Part shown: positions 22,223-30,227 of the stretch, one piece after another
Numbering within the stretch: the first letter of the stretch is position 1
Layout of the letters: every line of letters begins with the position of its first letter
Source: Clostridia bacterium
Lineage (GTDB): Bacteria > Bacillota > Clostridia > Christensenellales > UBA1242
NCBI GenBank assembly: GCA_900768545.1
Contig: CAAGDD010000003.1
Location: 1 to 64,000 of the forward strand
Direction of reading: 5' to 3'
DNA: 64,000 nt
Notes under the pieces: model-generated
Seen by the model: the letters and a program-made list of their open reading frames with translations, nothing else
Told to the model about the DNA's origin: nothing
The model's database searches: none
Position numbers and translations under genes: made by a program

Positions 22223-23446
22223 CTACTCAACTTCAAGGGTGATTTTGTTTTTTGCACCATTTTTGTTTATCGAAAGTGTAAGCATTTCGCCAGGCACGCC
22301 CGCCATTAAAAACTTTTTGCCCAAAATCACATTTTCACACTTTGCAACAATCGTCTTTTTTACAACTTTGTTTTTAAGTCTAAATTTGATATCAACATTT
22401 CCTTCGCCTTCATAAATTGTGCTTGGCAAAACATAAGAAAAATCGCTTGTGGCTTCGACACTGATCGCGTTGCCCCTTTGTGGAAGTTTGTTTTGTGCAA
22501 ACATGCTCGCAAACTTTCCCGCTAGTTGGGCTTCGAGTGCGACATTATCCACCAAGTCGTGAACATGCAAAATGTTGCCGCAAGAGAAAAGCCACTCTTT
22601 TTCAGTTTGATAAAATTCGTTTACGACTGCTCCATTTGTCACCCGTGAAATTGGCACAAAGTTTGCCAAATTCATTTCTGGAATAAGTCCAACTGACAAA
22701 ATAACTGTATCACATTTCAAAAACTTTTTGGTGCTTTCAATAGGTTTGAAATTTTCGTCGATTTGACCATAATAAACGCCTTCGACATGATCTTTCCCGA
22801 CCACTTCAAAAATTGTTGTGCTAAACATAAGTGGAATATTGAAGTCTTCAAGGCATTGCATAATATTTCGACGAAGTCCACTGCTTGTTTTGTTTATTTC
22901 AAGCACGGCATGCACTTTTGCACCTTCAAGTGTAAATCTTCTCGCCATAATAAGCCCAATATCGCCGCTTCCCAAAATGACAACATCTTTGCCGGGGAGT
23001 TTTCCGTCAATATTGACCATTTTTTGAGCAGTGCCGGCGGTCAAAATCCCCATTGGACGCGTGCCACAAAGATTGATATTTCCCGCTGTGCGTTCGCGGC
23101 AGCCCATTGCCAAAACAACTGCTTTTGCGCAGATTGTTTCAACGCCAAGTGCTCCCATAACTTCGACTTTTTGGTCTTCGATTTTGGTCACAATGGTGTT
23201 TAAATAGACCTTGATATTTTTGTCTTTTTCAACTTCTTTTCTCAGTCTGTGAGCAAACTCTGGGCCGGTCAATTCTTCTTTAAAAAGGTGAAGTCCAAAG
23301 CCATTGTGAATGCATTGATTTAAAATTCCGCCCAAAGTTTCATCTCTTTCAATCAAGATCACTTTTGAGCCATTTTTCGAAGCAGCAAGTGCCGCAGACA
23401 TTCCAGCAGGGCCGCCGCCGATTATTAAACACTCTGTCTTAATCAT
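22223..23446 (-). CDS. NAD(P)/FAD-dependent oxidoreductase of the glycerol operon
   Basis: This 407-residue flavoprotein has an FAD motif 'IIGGGPAGMSAAL' near the start, 'LGGILNQCIHNGFGLH' (the GG doublet plus His of this subset), 'VVLAMGCRERTAGN', and an NAD(P) motif 'VVILGSGDIGLIMARR'. A second FAD block is 'WLFSCGNILHVHDLVDNVALE', and a beta-rich C-terminal domain follows (about 320-407). It resembles the second subunit of anaerobic glycerol-3-phosphate/sarcosine-oxidase-like complexes, passing electrons from the dehydrogenase to NAD or another acceptor. The ATG at 23446 has GGGGG in front and overlaps the upstream gene by eight bases. Confidence 0.85.
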   Translation of the reverse strand: MIKTECLIIGGGPAGMSAALAASKNGSKVILIERDETLGGILNQCIHNGFGLHLFKEELTGPEFAHRLRKEVEKDKNIKVYLNTIVTKIEDQKVEVMGALGVETICAKAVVLAMGCRERTAGNINLCGTRPMGILTAGTAQKMVNIDGKLPGKDVVILGSGDIGLIMARRFTLEGAKVHAVLEINKTSSGLRRNIMQCLEDFNIPLMFSTTIFEVVGKDHVEGVYYGQIDENFKPIESTKKFLKCDTVILSVGLIPEMNLANFVPISRVTNGAVVNEFYQTEKEWLFSCGNILHVHDLVDNVALEAQLAGKFASMFAQNKLPQRGNAISVEATSDFSYVLPSTIYEGEGNVDIKFRLKNKVVKKTIVAKCENVILGKKFLMAGVPGEMLTLSINKNGAKNKITLEVE

Positions 23447-24866
23447 TTTCAATCCCCCTTATGTCTGCCACGCAAACTTCACTTCCGCGATTTTCTTTTT
23501 TGACATCTTTATAATCAATTTTGCGTTGTTTTGCGATTGCTTGCACAACTTTTGTAAAGCAAAATCCGCCTTGGCAACGCCCCATTCCTGCGTTTGTGCG
23601 ACGCTTTACGCCATCGACCGAACAAACTTTGAGCGGTCTATTTAAAGCAAAATTCACATCAGCCAAGGTGATATCTTCGCACTTGCAAACGATTTTGCAA
23701 TAATCTTTATTTTCTTGACACAAGCGTTTTTGCTCTGCTTTTGGCTTGTTTTTAAACATTATATAAGGTTCGATTTTCTTCAAGTTTTCTTTTTCTTTGA
23801 GCGAATATCCCAAAAGTTTTGCGACATATTCGCCAATCGCTGGTGCACTTGAAAGCCCCGGTGAGCAAATGCCCGCAAGGTTTATAAGATTATCAACTTT
23901 CTTCGATTTTTCAACAATAAAGTCATCGCCAGAGATAACTCTTACGCCCGAAAATTGTCTAATAGAATTTTTGAAATTTATGTTTTTCAAAATCAAACTT
24001 GATTTTGTTTTGATATCCAAAAGTCCTTGTGCTGTCGTTTTGGTCGATGTGTCGCTTTCTTCGCTTGTTGGGCCGACCAAAAAGTTTCCGTCAACTGTCA
24101 CTGTGACAAGCACCCCTTTGCCGATATTTGTTGGAAGTGGAAAAATTGTGCAAGGAACATCAAAATCTTTAACCTTGTCAAACACAAAATATTCGCCGCG
24201 TCTAAACTGCAATGGATATTCTTCGCCGCCGACAAGTTTTGAAATTTCGTTGAATCCGCTTCCGGCACTATTGACCAAATTTTTCGAAAAATATTGACCT
24301 TTTTGAGTGGTCACAACAAAAACACCCTCTTGTTTTTCGATTTTTGTTATATCTTCTTCAAGTGATACTTTTCCACCATTTAAAATCGCTTCGTCTGTGA
24401 GTGCAATCGTAAAAAGATATGGACTGACAACATAAGAGTCACGAGCATACAATGCCGTGGTCACGCAGTCAGCAATATTTGGCACTTTTTGAACAATTTG
24501 ATCTCTATTCCAAATCTCTGCATAAACACCGTTTTCTTGGGCGCGTTCATAAAGTTTTTTCACTTTTTCAATATCGTCGCCAACGACAAGCGCTCCGCAT
24601 TTGTTTAATTTTATGCCAAGACGCTTGCAGATCGCTGGATACATTTTGTTTCCGCGAACATTAAGTTTGGCTTTGAGCGAATTTGGCTTTGGATCATATC
24701 CCGCATGCACGATCCCGCTGTTTGCTTTGCTCGCGCCAGTGGCAACATCGCTCGCTTTGTCTATAATCAAACACTTTTTGCCGATGCGGGTGAGTTTGTT
24801 GAAAACTGACGCTCCAACAACCCCTGCGCCGATGACAATAGTGTCAAAAACATTTTTCTTTTCCAT
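23439..24866 (-). CDS. glpA: FAD-dependent glycerol-3-phosphate dehydrogenase with BFD [2Fe-2S] domain
   Basis: This 475-residue protein starts with FAD motif 'VIGAGVVGASVFNKL' (12-26) and DAO-fold blocks 'IDKASDVATGASKANSGIVHAGYD' (in parts) and 'NLVNSAGSGFNEI'. A substrate-domain 'FRRGEYFVFD' and 'NLAGICSPGLSSAPAIGEYVA' follow. The C-terminal 90 residues are a BFD-type iron-sulfur domain with C394-x-C396 and C431-x4-C436 (34 residues apart), the classical spacing. It oxidises sn-glycerol-3-phosphate to dihydroxyacetone phosphate in relatives. AGGAG before the ATG. It is first gene of a three-gene operon, divergent from glycerol kinase. Close relatives act on 2-hydroxyglutarate, but the neighbourhood favours glycerol-3-phosphate. 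Confidence 0.85.
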   Translation of the reverse strand: MEKKNVFDTIVIGAGVVGASVFNKLTRIGKKCLIIDKASDVATGASKANSGIVHAGYDPKPNSLKAKLNVRGNKMYPAICKRLGIKLNKCGALVVGDDIEKVKKLYERAQENGVYAEIWNRDQIVQKVPNIADCVTTALYARDSYVVSPYLFTIALTDEAILNGGKVSLEEDITKIEKQEGVFVVTTQKGQYFSKNLVNSAGSGFNEISKLVGGEEYPLQFRRGEYFVFDKVKDFDVPCTIFPLPTNIGKGVLVTVTVDGNFLVGPTSEESDTSTKTTAQGLLDIKTKSSLILKNINFKNSIRQFSGVRVISGDDFIVEKSKKVDNLINLAGICSPGLSSAPAIGEYVAKLLGYSLKEKENLKKIEPYIMFKNKPKAEQKRLCQENKDYCKIVCKCEDITLADVNFALNRPLKVCSVDGVKRRTNAGMGRCQGGFCFTKVVQAIAKQRKIDYKDVKKENRGSEVCVADIRGIEND

Positions 24867-24881
24867 TTCTCCTCCACTTTA

Positions 24882-24911
24882 ATTTTAATATTTTGTCAAT
24901 AATATTGTCAA
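24882..24911 (-). promoter_or_regulatory. Promoter of the glpA operon
   Basis: Minus strand TTGACA (24911-24906), 18-nt spacer, TAAAAT (24887-24882). TTGTCAA occurs twice in direct orientation here (near 24894 and 24905) and could be a regulator site. Confidence 0.65.
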
Positions 24912-25017
24912 ATAAAACAAAAAGTTTTGTAAATTGTTTTAGAATTATTTTCTTTTGTGTTAAAATTGAAATGAAAAGAGCTTTAGAATTTGGACTTTTA
25001 AAATTGTGAGGTTTTTT

Positions 25018-26472
25018 ATGAGAAAATACATTTTGGGAATTGACGAAGGCACAACTAGCGCACGAAGCGTTTTGTATGATATCGACCAAAACGAAATTGT
25101 TGACATTGTGTCAAAACCTATCAAACAATTTTATCCACATGACGGCTGGGTTGAACAAGACGCCAACGAAATTTCGCGAAAAGTTTTGAGCAATTCAAGA
25201 GCGTTACTTGCACGAAACTCTGTCACAAAAGACGAACTTCTTGGAATTGGCATAACAAATCAACGCGAAACTATTGTCGCTTGGAACAAGGAAACTGGCG
25301 AGCCAATTTATCACGCAATTGTTTGGCAATGCCGCCGCACAACAGCAGATATCTCAAAACTTTCTGAAAAGAACAAAAAACTTATCAAACAAAAAACAGG
25401 ATTGATTGCAAACTCATATTTTAGCGCTTCAAAAATGAAGTGGATTATGGACAATGTCAAAGAAGCAAAGGCGCTCGCGAAAAAGAACAAACTCTGTTTT
25501 GGCACGATCGACTGTTATTTGAATTATAAACTCACAGGAAATTTTTATACTGACACAACAAACGCTAGCCGAACAATGCTTATGAATTTGAAAACTTTGC
25601 AATGGGACGACCAGCTTCTTTCTATGTTTAAAATTCCAAAAAGTGCACTCCCAGAAATTTTGGCAAGCGACTCTCATTTCGGCAACGCAAAAAAATTGTT
25701 TGGAGCACCAATCTGCGCGATGATCGGCGATCAAATGTCAAGTATGTTTGGCCAAGGTGCGATCCATTATGGAAACACCAAAGTCACATTTGGCACTGGC
25801 GGATTTGTTTTGTGCAATATCGGCAGTGAAAGTGGAAAAAATGTTCCAAACTTGCTCACGACGGTCGCTGCGACAATCAATGGCAAGACCGAATATGCGA
25901 TTGAAGGAAGTATTTACAGTGCTTGCAGCGCAGTGAACTGGCTTAAATATTCACTCAATATGTTTGAAGAAATTGCCGAAACTGGCGAAATGGCAAATTC
26001 ACTCAAGAGCAACGAAGGCGTTTATCTTGTGCCAGCGTTTACGGGGCTTGGCGCTCCTTATTGGAACGACTCGGCAAGAGCAACAATCGTTGGAATGACT
26101 TTTGACACAAAGAAAGAGCATATTGTGCGCGCAACGCTTGAAAGTATGGCTTACAACACAAAAGCAATTTTTGATGAGCTGAAAAAGACCGGCCACAAAT
26201 TTAAAATGATAAGCGTTGACGGCGGCGGAAGCAAAAACAAGTTTGTTTTGCAATTTTTAGCAGATATGCTCAAACACGATATCGTCAAAAGCAAATTTTC
26301 TGAATCAACTGTTTTGGGTGCTGTTTTTGTGGCAATGATTTCTTTGAAAATAATCAAGCCGCAAGACATTCAAAAACTCACTGAAAGCAAAAATATTTAC
26401 AAGCCAAATATGGACAACAAAACAAGAAAACGACTTTATCAAGGTTGGCTTGACGCAATAAAAAAAGTTTAA
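25018..26472 (+). CDS. glpK: Glycerol kinase
   Basis: This 484-residue FGGY kinase phosphorylates glycerol to glycerol-3-phosphate with ATP. Family landmarks: 'GIDEGTTSARSVLYD' N-terminal phosphate loop; glycerol-binding Arg-Glu in 'TNQRETIVAW'; Trp in 'AIVWQCRRT'; Tyr in 'ANSYFSASKMKW'; Asp-Gln in 'IGDQMSSMFGQ'; C-terminal phosphate loop 'VTFGTGGFVL'; adenosine motif 'ISVDGGGSKNKFVLQFLADML'. Length is slightly short against the usual about 495-500. The ATG at 25018 is chosen because GAGG lies 7 bases upstream; a GTG four codons earlier has no site. It is divergent from glpA and first of three genes with an alpha/beta hydrolase and a YhhN protein. Five-base gap to the next coding sequence's ribosome binding site. 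Confidence 0.95.
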   Translation: MRKYILGIDEGTTSARSVLYDIDQNEIVDIVSKPIKQFYPHDGWVEQDANEISRKVLSNSRALLARNSVTKDELLGIGITNQRETIVAWNKETGEPIYHAIVWQCRRTTADISKLSEKNKKLIKQKTGLIANSYFSASKMKWIMDNVKEAKALAKKNKLCFGTIDCYLNYKLTGNFYTDTTNASRTMLMNLKTLQWDDQLLSMFKIPKSALPEILASDSHFGNAKKLFGAPICAMIGDQMSSMFGQGAIHYGNTKVTFGTGGFVLCNIGSESGKNVPNLLTTVAATINGKTEYAIEGSIYSACSAVNWLKYSLNMFEEIAETGEMANSLKSNEGVYLVPAFTGLGAPYWNDSARATIVGMTFDTKKEHIVRATLESMAYNTKAIFDELKKTGHKFKMISVDGGGSKNKFVLQFLADMLKHDIVKSKFSESTVLGAVFVAMISLKIIKPQDIQKLTESKNIYKPNMDNKTRKRLYQGWLDAIKKV

Positions 26473-26482
26473 AGGAGTGAAA

Positions 26483-27481
26483 ATGGAAGAAGAAAAGAAA
26501 ACAAAACAAACAAAAAAGATTGAAGAAAAATCTGTAAAAACGCAAAAAACAACAAAAAATGCGTCAAAAAACGCAAAAAAAATTGAAAAAAGTGAAGAAA
26601 ACTTTAAAAACATAAAAATTTTGGGATACAATGATTTGAAATTGAACGTTTATGTTTTTGACAAAGTTGAAAATCCAAAGGCAGTTGTGCTTTTAATTCA
26701 CGGAATGCAAGAGCACTGTTTGCGTTATCAAAACTTTGCCGAATTTTTAAACAAAAATGGATATATCGTTGTGATGAGTGACTTGCGCGGGCACGGCTTG
26801 ACAGCGATTTCAAAAGACAAACTTGGCTTTGGCGAAAAAGACATTATGAAAGAAACTATCGCCGATCAAAAAAATATTGTCGAATATATTAAAGAAAATT
26901 ACAAACTTCCTATTTATTTGTTCGCCCACTCTTATGGTTCGCTGGCGAGCCAAAATTTGATACAACAATGTCCTGACCTTGAAAAAATTGTTTTGTGCGG
27001 CACGACAAATGGGTCGAGCATTGTTATGAAACTTGGAAGATTTGTCATCACACTCTTGTCACCTTTCAAAAAATACGACTCAAAAGGCGGAATTGTTGAG
27101 AAACTTTGTGTCGCGTCTTATGGCAAAAAGTTTAAAGACGGGAATTGGCTCACTCGTGATGAAAAGCAATATGAAAAATATCTCAAAGATGAATATTGCG
27201 GCGGGAGTTTTCCATTTTCGTTTTACAAAAGTATGATTGGCGGAATGAAGCACACAAACAAAGGCATCGCTTCTGTCAAAGGGCAAAAAGTTTTCTTTAT
27301 CGCTGGTGATAAAGACCCAGTTGGAGAGAATGGCAAGCAAGTGAAAAAACTTTGGAAACTTTATAAAAAGCGTGGAGTTGATGCAAAAATTAAACTTTAT
27401 AAAGATGCTCGACACGAACTTATCAATGAAACTTGCCGCGATGAAGTTTATCAAGATGTTTTAGATTTTTATAATAATTAA
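26483..27481 (+). CDS. Alpha/beta hydrolase, monoacylglycerol lipase-like, with Lys-rich N-terminal extension
   Basis: This 332-residue serine hydrolase has an oxyanion motif 'LIHGMQEH' (71-78), 'DLRGHGLT' (100-107), a nucleophile elbow 'AHSYGS' with Ser150, acid 'AGDKDPVGENG' and catalytic His in 'DARHELINE'. The pattern is that of the lysophospholipase/monoacylglycerol lipase (Hydrolase_4) family. The first 43 residues are an unusual Lys/Glu/Thr-rich low-complexity extension with no signal peptide, so the enzyme is cytoplasmic and perhaps associated with membrane or nucleic acid. AAGGAG precedes the ATG at 26483. Position between glycerol kinase and a lysoplasmalogenase-family gene suggests it frees glycerol or fatty acid from lipid. 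The substrate is not determined. Confidence 0.85.
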   Translation: MEEEKKTKQTKKIEEKSVKTQKTTKNASKNAKKIEKSEENFKNIKILGYNDLKLNVYVFDKVENPKAVVLLIHGMQEHCLRYQNFAEFLNKNGYIVVMSDLRGHGLTAISKDKLGFGEKDIMKETIADQKNIVEYIKENYKLPIYLFAHSYGSLASQNLIQQCPDLEKIVLCGTTNGSSIVMKLGRFVITLLSPFKKYDSKGGIVEKLCVASYGKKFKDGNWLTRDEKQYEKYLKDEYCGGSFPFSFYKSMIGGMKHTNKGIASVKGQKVFFIAGDKDPVGENGKQVKKLWKLYKKRGVDAKIKLYKDARHELINETCRDEVYQDVLDFYNN

Positions 27482-27491
27482 GGAGAATAAT

Positions 27492-28208
27492 ATGGATTGG
27501 TTTAAATTTTCAACTTATTTATTTTTGGCGTTGAGCATGGCATGCTGCGTCGCATTTTGTGTTTTGAGAGCAAAAAAAGCAAATGTCTTGTCGCTCGCTT
27601 TTAAAACAATTTCTTCCGTTTTCTTTATTTTGGGCGGGATTTTCGCTTTGAAAGTTTCAAATGTTTTTGACATCGCCCAACTCTTGATAATTGCGGGGCT
27701 TGTGTTTGGACTTGTCGGCGACATCATTTTGGATTTGAAAATAATGTATCCTGAGAAGTCCGACAGTTACTTCACTTTTGGCACTCTTTCATTTGCATTT
27801 GGTCACGTTTTCTATTTTGTTTCTGCTTTGCTTGTTGGAAAAGCAGTCACACCTGACAACATTTGGTGGTGCTTGCTTGCATCAATCGGCGTTGCAGCAG
27901 TGTTGACAACTGCGATCTTTCTTTCTTCAAAAACAATGAAATTGGATTTTGGAAAACATCTTCCACTTGTAATCATCTATACAGCAATTTTAACATTTAT
28001 GGTTTCGTTTACAATTTCAATTGCGATCTTTGCTCCAATCTACTGGATTTTTGCTAGCGGAATGATTTGTTTCTTCTTGTCAGACCTTGTGCTTTCGATG
28101 CAATATTTTGGCGGAAGAAGCGAAAAAGTTTGGATTTATGTAAATCACATTTTATATTATGTTGCACAAATTTTGCTTGCTCTTTCAATCGCTTTGTGCT
28201 TTGCATAA
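27492..28208 (+). CDS. YhhN family membrane protein (lysoplasmalogenase-like)
   Basis: This 238-residue protein has eight hydrophobic segments. Family landmarks are 'GLVFGLVGDIILDL', 'LSFAFGHVFYFVSAL', 'MICFFLSDLVLS' and 'YVNHILYYVAQILLALSIAL'. The family includes TMEM86 proteins, which hydrolyse the vinyl-ether bond of lysoplasmalogen; the conserved Asp (in GD and SD) and His (in GH and NH) are the candidate catalytic residues. Clostridia often have plasmalogens. It is last gene of the glpK operon, ten bases after the hydrolase gene, with AAGGAG. A role in lipid salvage is inferred from this context. Confidence 0.85.
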   Translation: MDWFKFSTYLFLALSMACCVAFCVLRAKKANVLSLAFKTISSVFFILGGIFALKVSNVFDIAQLLIIAGLVFGLVGDIILDLKIMYPEKSDSYFTFGTLSFAFGHVFYFVSALLVGKAVTPDNIWWCLLASIGVAAVLTTAIFLSSKTMKLDFGKHLPLVIIYTAILTFMVSFTISIAIFAPIYWIFASGMICFFLSDLVLSMQYFGGRSEKVWIYVNHILYYVAQILLALSIALCFA

Positions 28209-28230
28209 GTAAAAAATAACAAAAATAACA

Positions 28231-28268
28231 AAAAAAGATGTAAAAAATACAAAATTTACATCTTTTTT
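28231..28268. terminator. Bidirectional terminator between glpK operon and tmk
   Basis: GATGTAAA/TTTACATC stem flanked by A6 and T6. Confidence 0.8.
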
Positions 28269-28291
28269 ATTGTTTTTTTTGATTTTAACAA

Positions 28292-28927
28292 TTATTTTGC
28301 GATATGGCGTTTGTCAAATTCGGTTTTGATTTTTTCGAAAACTTCGTCAATCGATTTTGACGCATCGACAACAACAATACGCTTGTCAAACATCTTCGCC
28401 AAGGTCAAATAACCTTGTCTAACTTTGTCGTGATAAGCTTTTCCTTTGCTTTCAATTCGGTCAAGTTTTTTAAGATTTTCATCTTTTTGCTTGCGTTTCA
28501 TTCCGTCTTCATAAGAAATATCAAGCAAAAATGTCAAGTCTGGCTCTGTGCCATTTACAGCAAAATTTGTAACTGATTTTAAGTCGTCAAGATTCAAATT
28601 TCCGGCATAGCCTTGATAAACAAAAGATGAGTCATAAAAACGATCCAAAAGCACAACCTTGCCCGCATCAAGAGCTGGCTTGACCACCTTTTCATAATGT
28701 TGGGCGCGGCTGGCGCTAAAAAGCAAAAATTCGACAGTCGAAGACATATCGCATTTTGAATGAAGCAAAAGTTCTCTAATCTTTTCACCGACTTCTGTGC
28801 CGCCCGGCTCACGAGAAAGAATAAAATCAATATGATTGTCTTCTAAATATTTGGCAAACTTTTTAATCTGTGTGCTTTTTCCACACGCTTCACCGCCTTC
28901 AAATGTAATTAAATAACCTTTTTTCAT
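28292..28927 (-). CDS. tmk: Thymidylate kinase
   Basis: This 211-residue nucleotide kinase phosphorylates dTMP to dTDP. P-loop 'FEGGEACGKST' is at 9-19, 'LSREPGGTEVGEKIRELLL' is the dTMP-binding block, 'SASRAQHYEKVV' follows, and 'LLDRFYDSSFVYQGYAG' contains the catalytic Asp95-Arg96. The LID region is 'KRKQKDENLKKLDRIES'. Length is normal. The P-loop variant GGEACGKST differs mildly from the usual GGEGAGKST/GLDGAGKTT. GGAGAA precedes the ATG. A terminator stem sits only about 18 bases upstream of the ATG, so its promoter must lie in or before that stem, or expression depends on read-through. Confidence 0.95.
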   Translation of the reverse strand: MKKGYLITFEGGEACGKSTQIKKFAKYLEDNHIDFILSREPGGTEVGEKIRELLLHSKCDMSSTVEFLLFSASRAQHYEKVVKPALDAGKVVLLDRFYDSSFVYQGYAGNLNLDDLKSVTNFAVNGTEPDLTFLLDISYEDGMKRKQKDENLKKLDRIESKGKAYHDKVRQGYLTLAKMFDKRIVVVDASKSIDEVFEKIKTEFDKRHIAK

Positions 28928-28945
28928 ATTTTCTCCATAGTTTTA

Positions 28946-28972
28946 CAGAAAAAATGTTCGGTCAACCGAACA
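28946..28972 (-). terminator. Terminator of the DapB-fold dehydrogenase gene, just upstream of tmk
   Basis: Minus strand TGTTCGG-TTGA-CCGAACA followed by T run, located between the stop codon of one gene and the tmk start. Confidence 0.8.
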
Positions 28973-28978
28973 CTCTTT

Positions 28979-30115
28979 TTATTCGTGATGACAATCACAA
29001 TGATCGTCGCAACAACAATCATCGTCGCAGCAGTCATATTCCATAACATATTTGTCAAGGCTTTCTTGTTTATAGAAATTTTCTGGCATATATTCAGTTG
29101 TGAAATATCCAGCAGGAGCTGTCAAAACTTCAGGAATTCTGTTTACAACAGTCGCGCAAGTAAGTTCAACTGTCGATGGGCGTTCGATAACAACTCTTGT
29201 GTTTGGCTCGCCTTCGATTGTCCAGTCGTTGCAATCAAATTCAGTCTTGTCATATACTTTTCCAATGCATTCGCTTTCGATTGTGATGCCTTCTTTTGTT
29301 GTTGTGGTCACAACAGCACTCATTCCGGTGCAAGCACCCTTTGGAATTGTCATTTTCAAAGTGTCACTTTTCAAGTTTTTCTTTGCAATTTGTGGAACAC
29401 ATTTTTGAGTTTGGCTCTTGACAGTAAGCCCGAGTTTGCTGCATAGCCAGCCATTTACATTCCACATATAACTTGGCAAAAATTTGCCAGATTTGATGAT
29501 TTTTTTGCGTTCTGCATCAGAAATATCATCAGCACTTGCAACATCTCTTTCAAATTCTTCAACAGAAAGACCTGCGCCATGAGCACGAGCCAAAGCAATG
29601 CCATAATCTTCAACATTGTAACTGCTCTTGCCTTTGATTTTGATAATTTTGTGAGTAGCACCAGCCAAAACGCTGATCAAATTGCCCCAAAATACATCTT
29701 GATAACCACTTCCGCAAATTGTGCATTCGTTTTCAACAGCCAAATCGTTGATCTTTTTGAAAAGTGTTGGATTACTGTTTTGTGGGAAAAACGCTTCTTC
29801 ACAAGTTGTGATCGCATTTACTCCACATTTTGCACAAGTGAGAAGAGCATCACCAACATCAGCAAGCAAACTCATTGTTGTCACCAAAACAACATCAACT
29901 TCATTGTTTTTCAAGAAGTTTTCAAACTCGCTGGCGTCTTGAACCTTAACCTTATACTTTTTTCCGCCACCAATGATCTCGCCGATGTCTTTTCCAATAA
30001 CATCTTTCGAAATGTCAAACGCTCCCACAATTTTTGCTCCCTTTTCAAACACATATCTCATTGTGTAAACGCTCATTTTTCCGCAGCCATATTGAACTAC
30101 TTTAATTTTGTCCAT
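28979..30115 (-). CDS. DapB-fold NAD(P)-dependent dehydrogenase (2,4-diaminopentanoate dehydrogenase-like) with Cys/His/Asp tail
   Basis: This 378-residue protein has a Rossmann N-terminus 'KVVQYGCGKMSVYTMRYV' with 'GAFDISKDVIGKDIGEI', then 'VDVVLVTTMSLLADVGDALLTCAKCGVNAITTCEEAFFP', the dihydrodipicolinate-reductase-type NAD domain. A substrate domain follows ('SGYQDVFWGNLIS', 'KGACTGMSAVVTTTT', 'TCATVVNRIPEVLTAPAGYFT'). The layout is that of the 2,4-diaminopentanoate dehydrogenase/DapB-like family used in ornithine fermentation; the true substrate is uncertain. The last 17 residues, CCDDDCCCDDHCDCHHE (362-378), hold seven Cys, three His and six Asp and look like a metal-binding tail, unusual in this family. 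AAGGAGG precedes the ATG, with its own promoter and terminator. Confidence 0.75.
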   Translation of the reverse strand: MDKIKVVQYGCGKMSVYTMRYVFEKGAKIVGAFDISKDVIGKDIGEIIGGGKKYKVKVQDASEFENFLKNNEVDVVLVTTMSLLADVGDALLTCAKCGVNAITTCEEAFFPQNSNPTLFKKINDLAVENECTICGSGYQDVFWGNLISVLAGATHKIIKIKGKSSYNVEDYGIALARAHGAGLSVEEFERDVASADDISDAERKKIIKSGKFLPSYMWNVNGWLCSKLGLTVKSQTQKCVPQIAKKNLKSDTLKMTIPKGACTGMSAVVTTTTKEGITIESECIGKVYDKTEFDCNDWTIEGEPNTRVVIERPSTVELTCATVVNRIPEVLTAPAGYFTTEYMPENFYKQESLDKYVMEYDCCDDDCCCDDHCDCHHE

Positions 30116-30141
30116 ATAAATCCTCCTTACAAGACAAGTAT

Positions 30142-30169
30142 ATTATATTTTGTCCAAAATCCAAAACAA
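30142..30169 (-). promoter_or_regulatory. Promoter of the DapB-fold dehydrogenase gene
   Basis: Minus strand TTGTTT (30169-30164), 16-nt spacer, TATAAT (30147-30142). Confidence 0.6.
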
Positions 30170-30182
30170 AATTCGATTTTTG

Positions 30183-30214
30183 CAAAAAAATAGAAAGCAA
30201 AATTTTGCTTTCTA
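30183..30214 (-). terminator. Terminator of the giant surface protein gene
   Basis: Perfect 24-base palindrome TAGAAAGCAAAA/TTTTGCTTTCTA with a T run on the minus strand, 13 bases after the stop codon. Confidence 0.85.
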
Positions 30215-30227
30215 TTTTTGTTTAATG

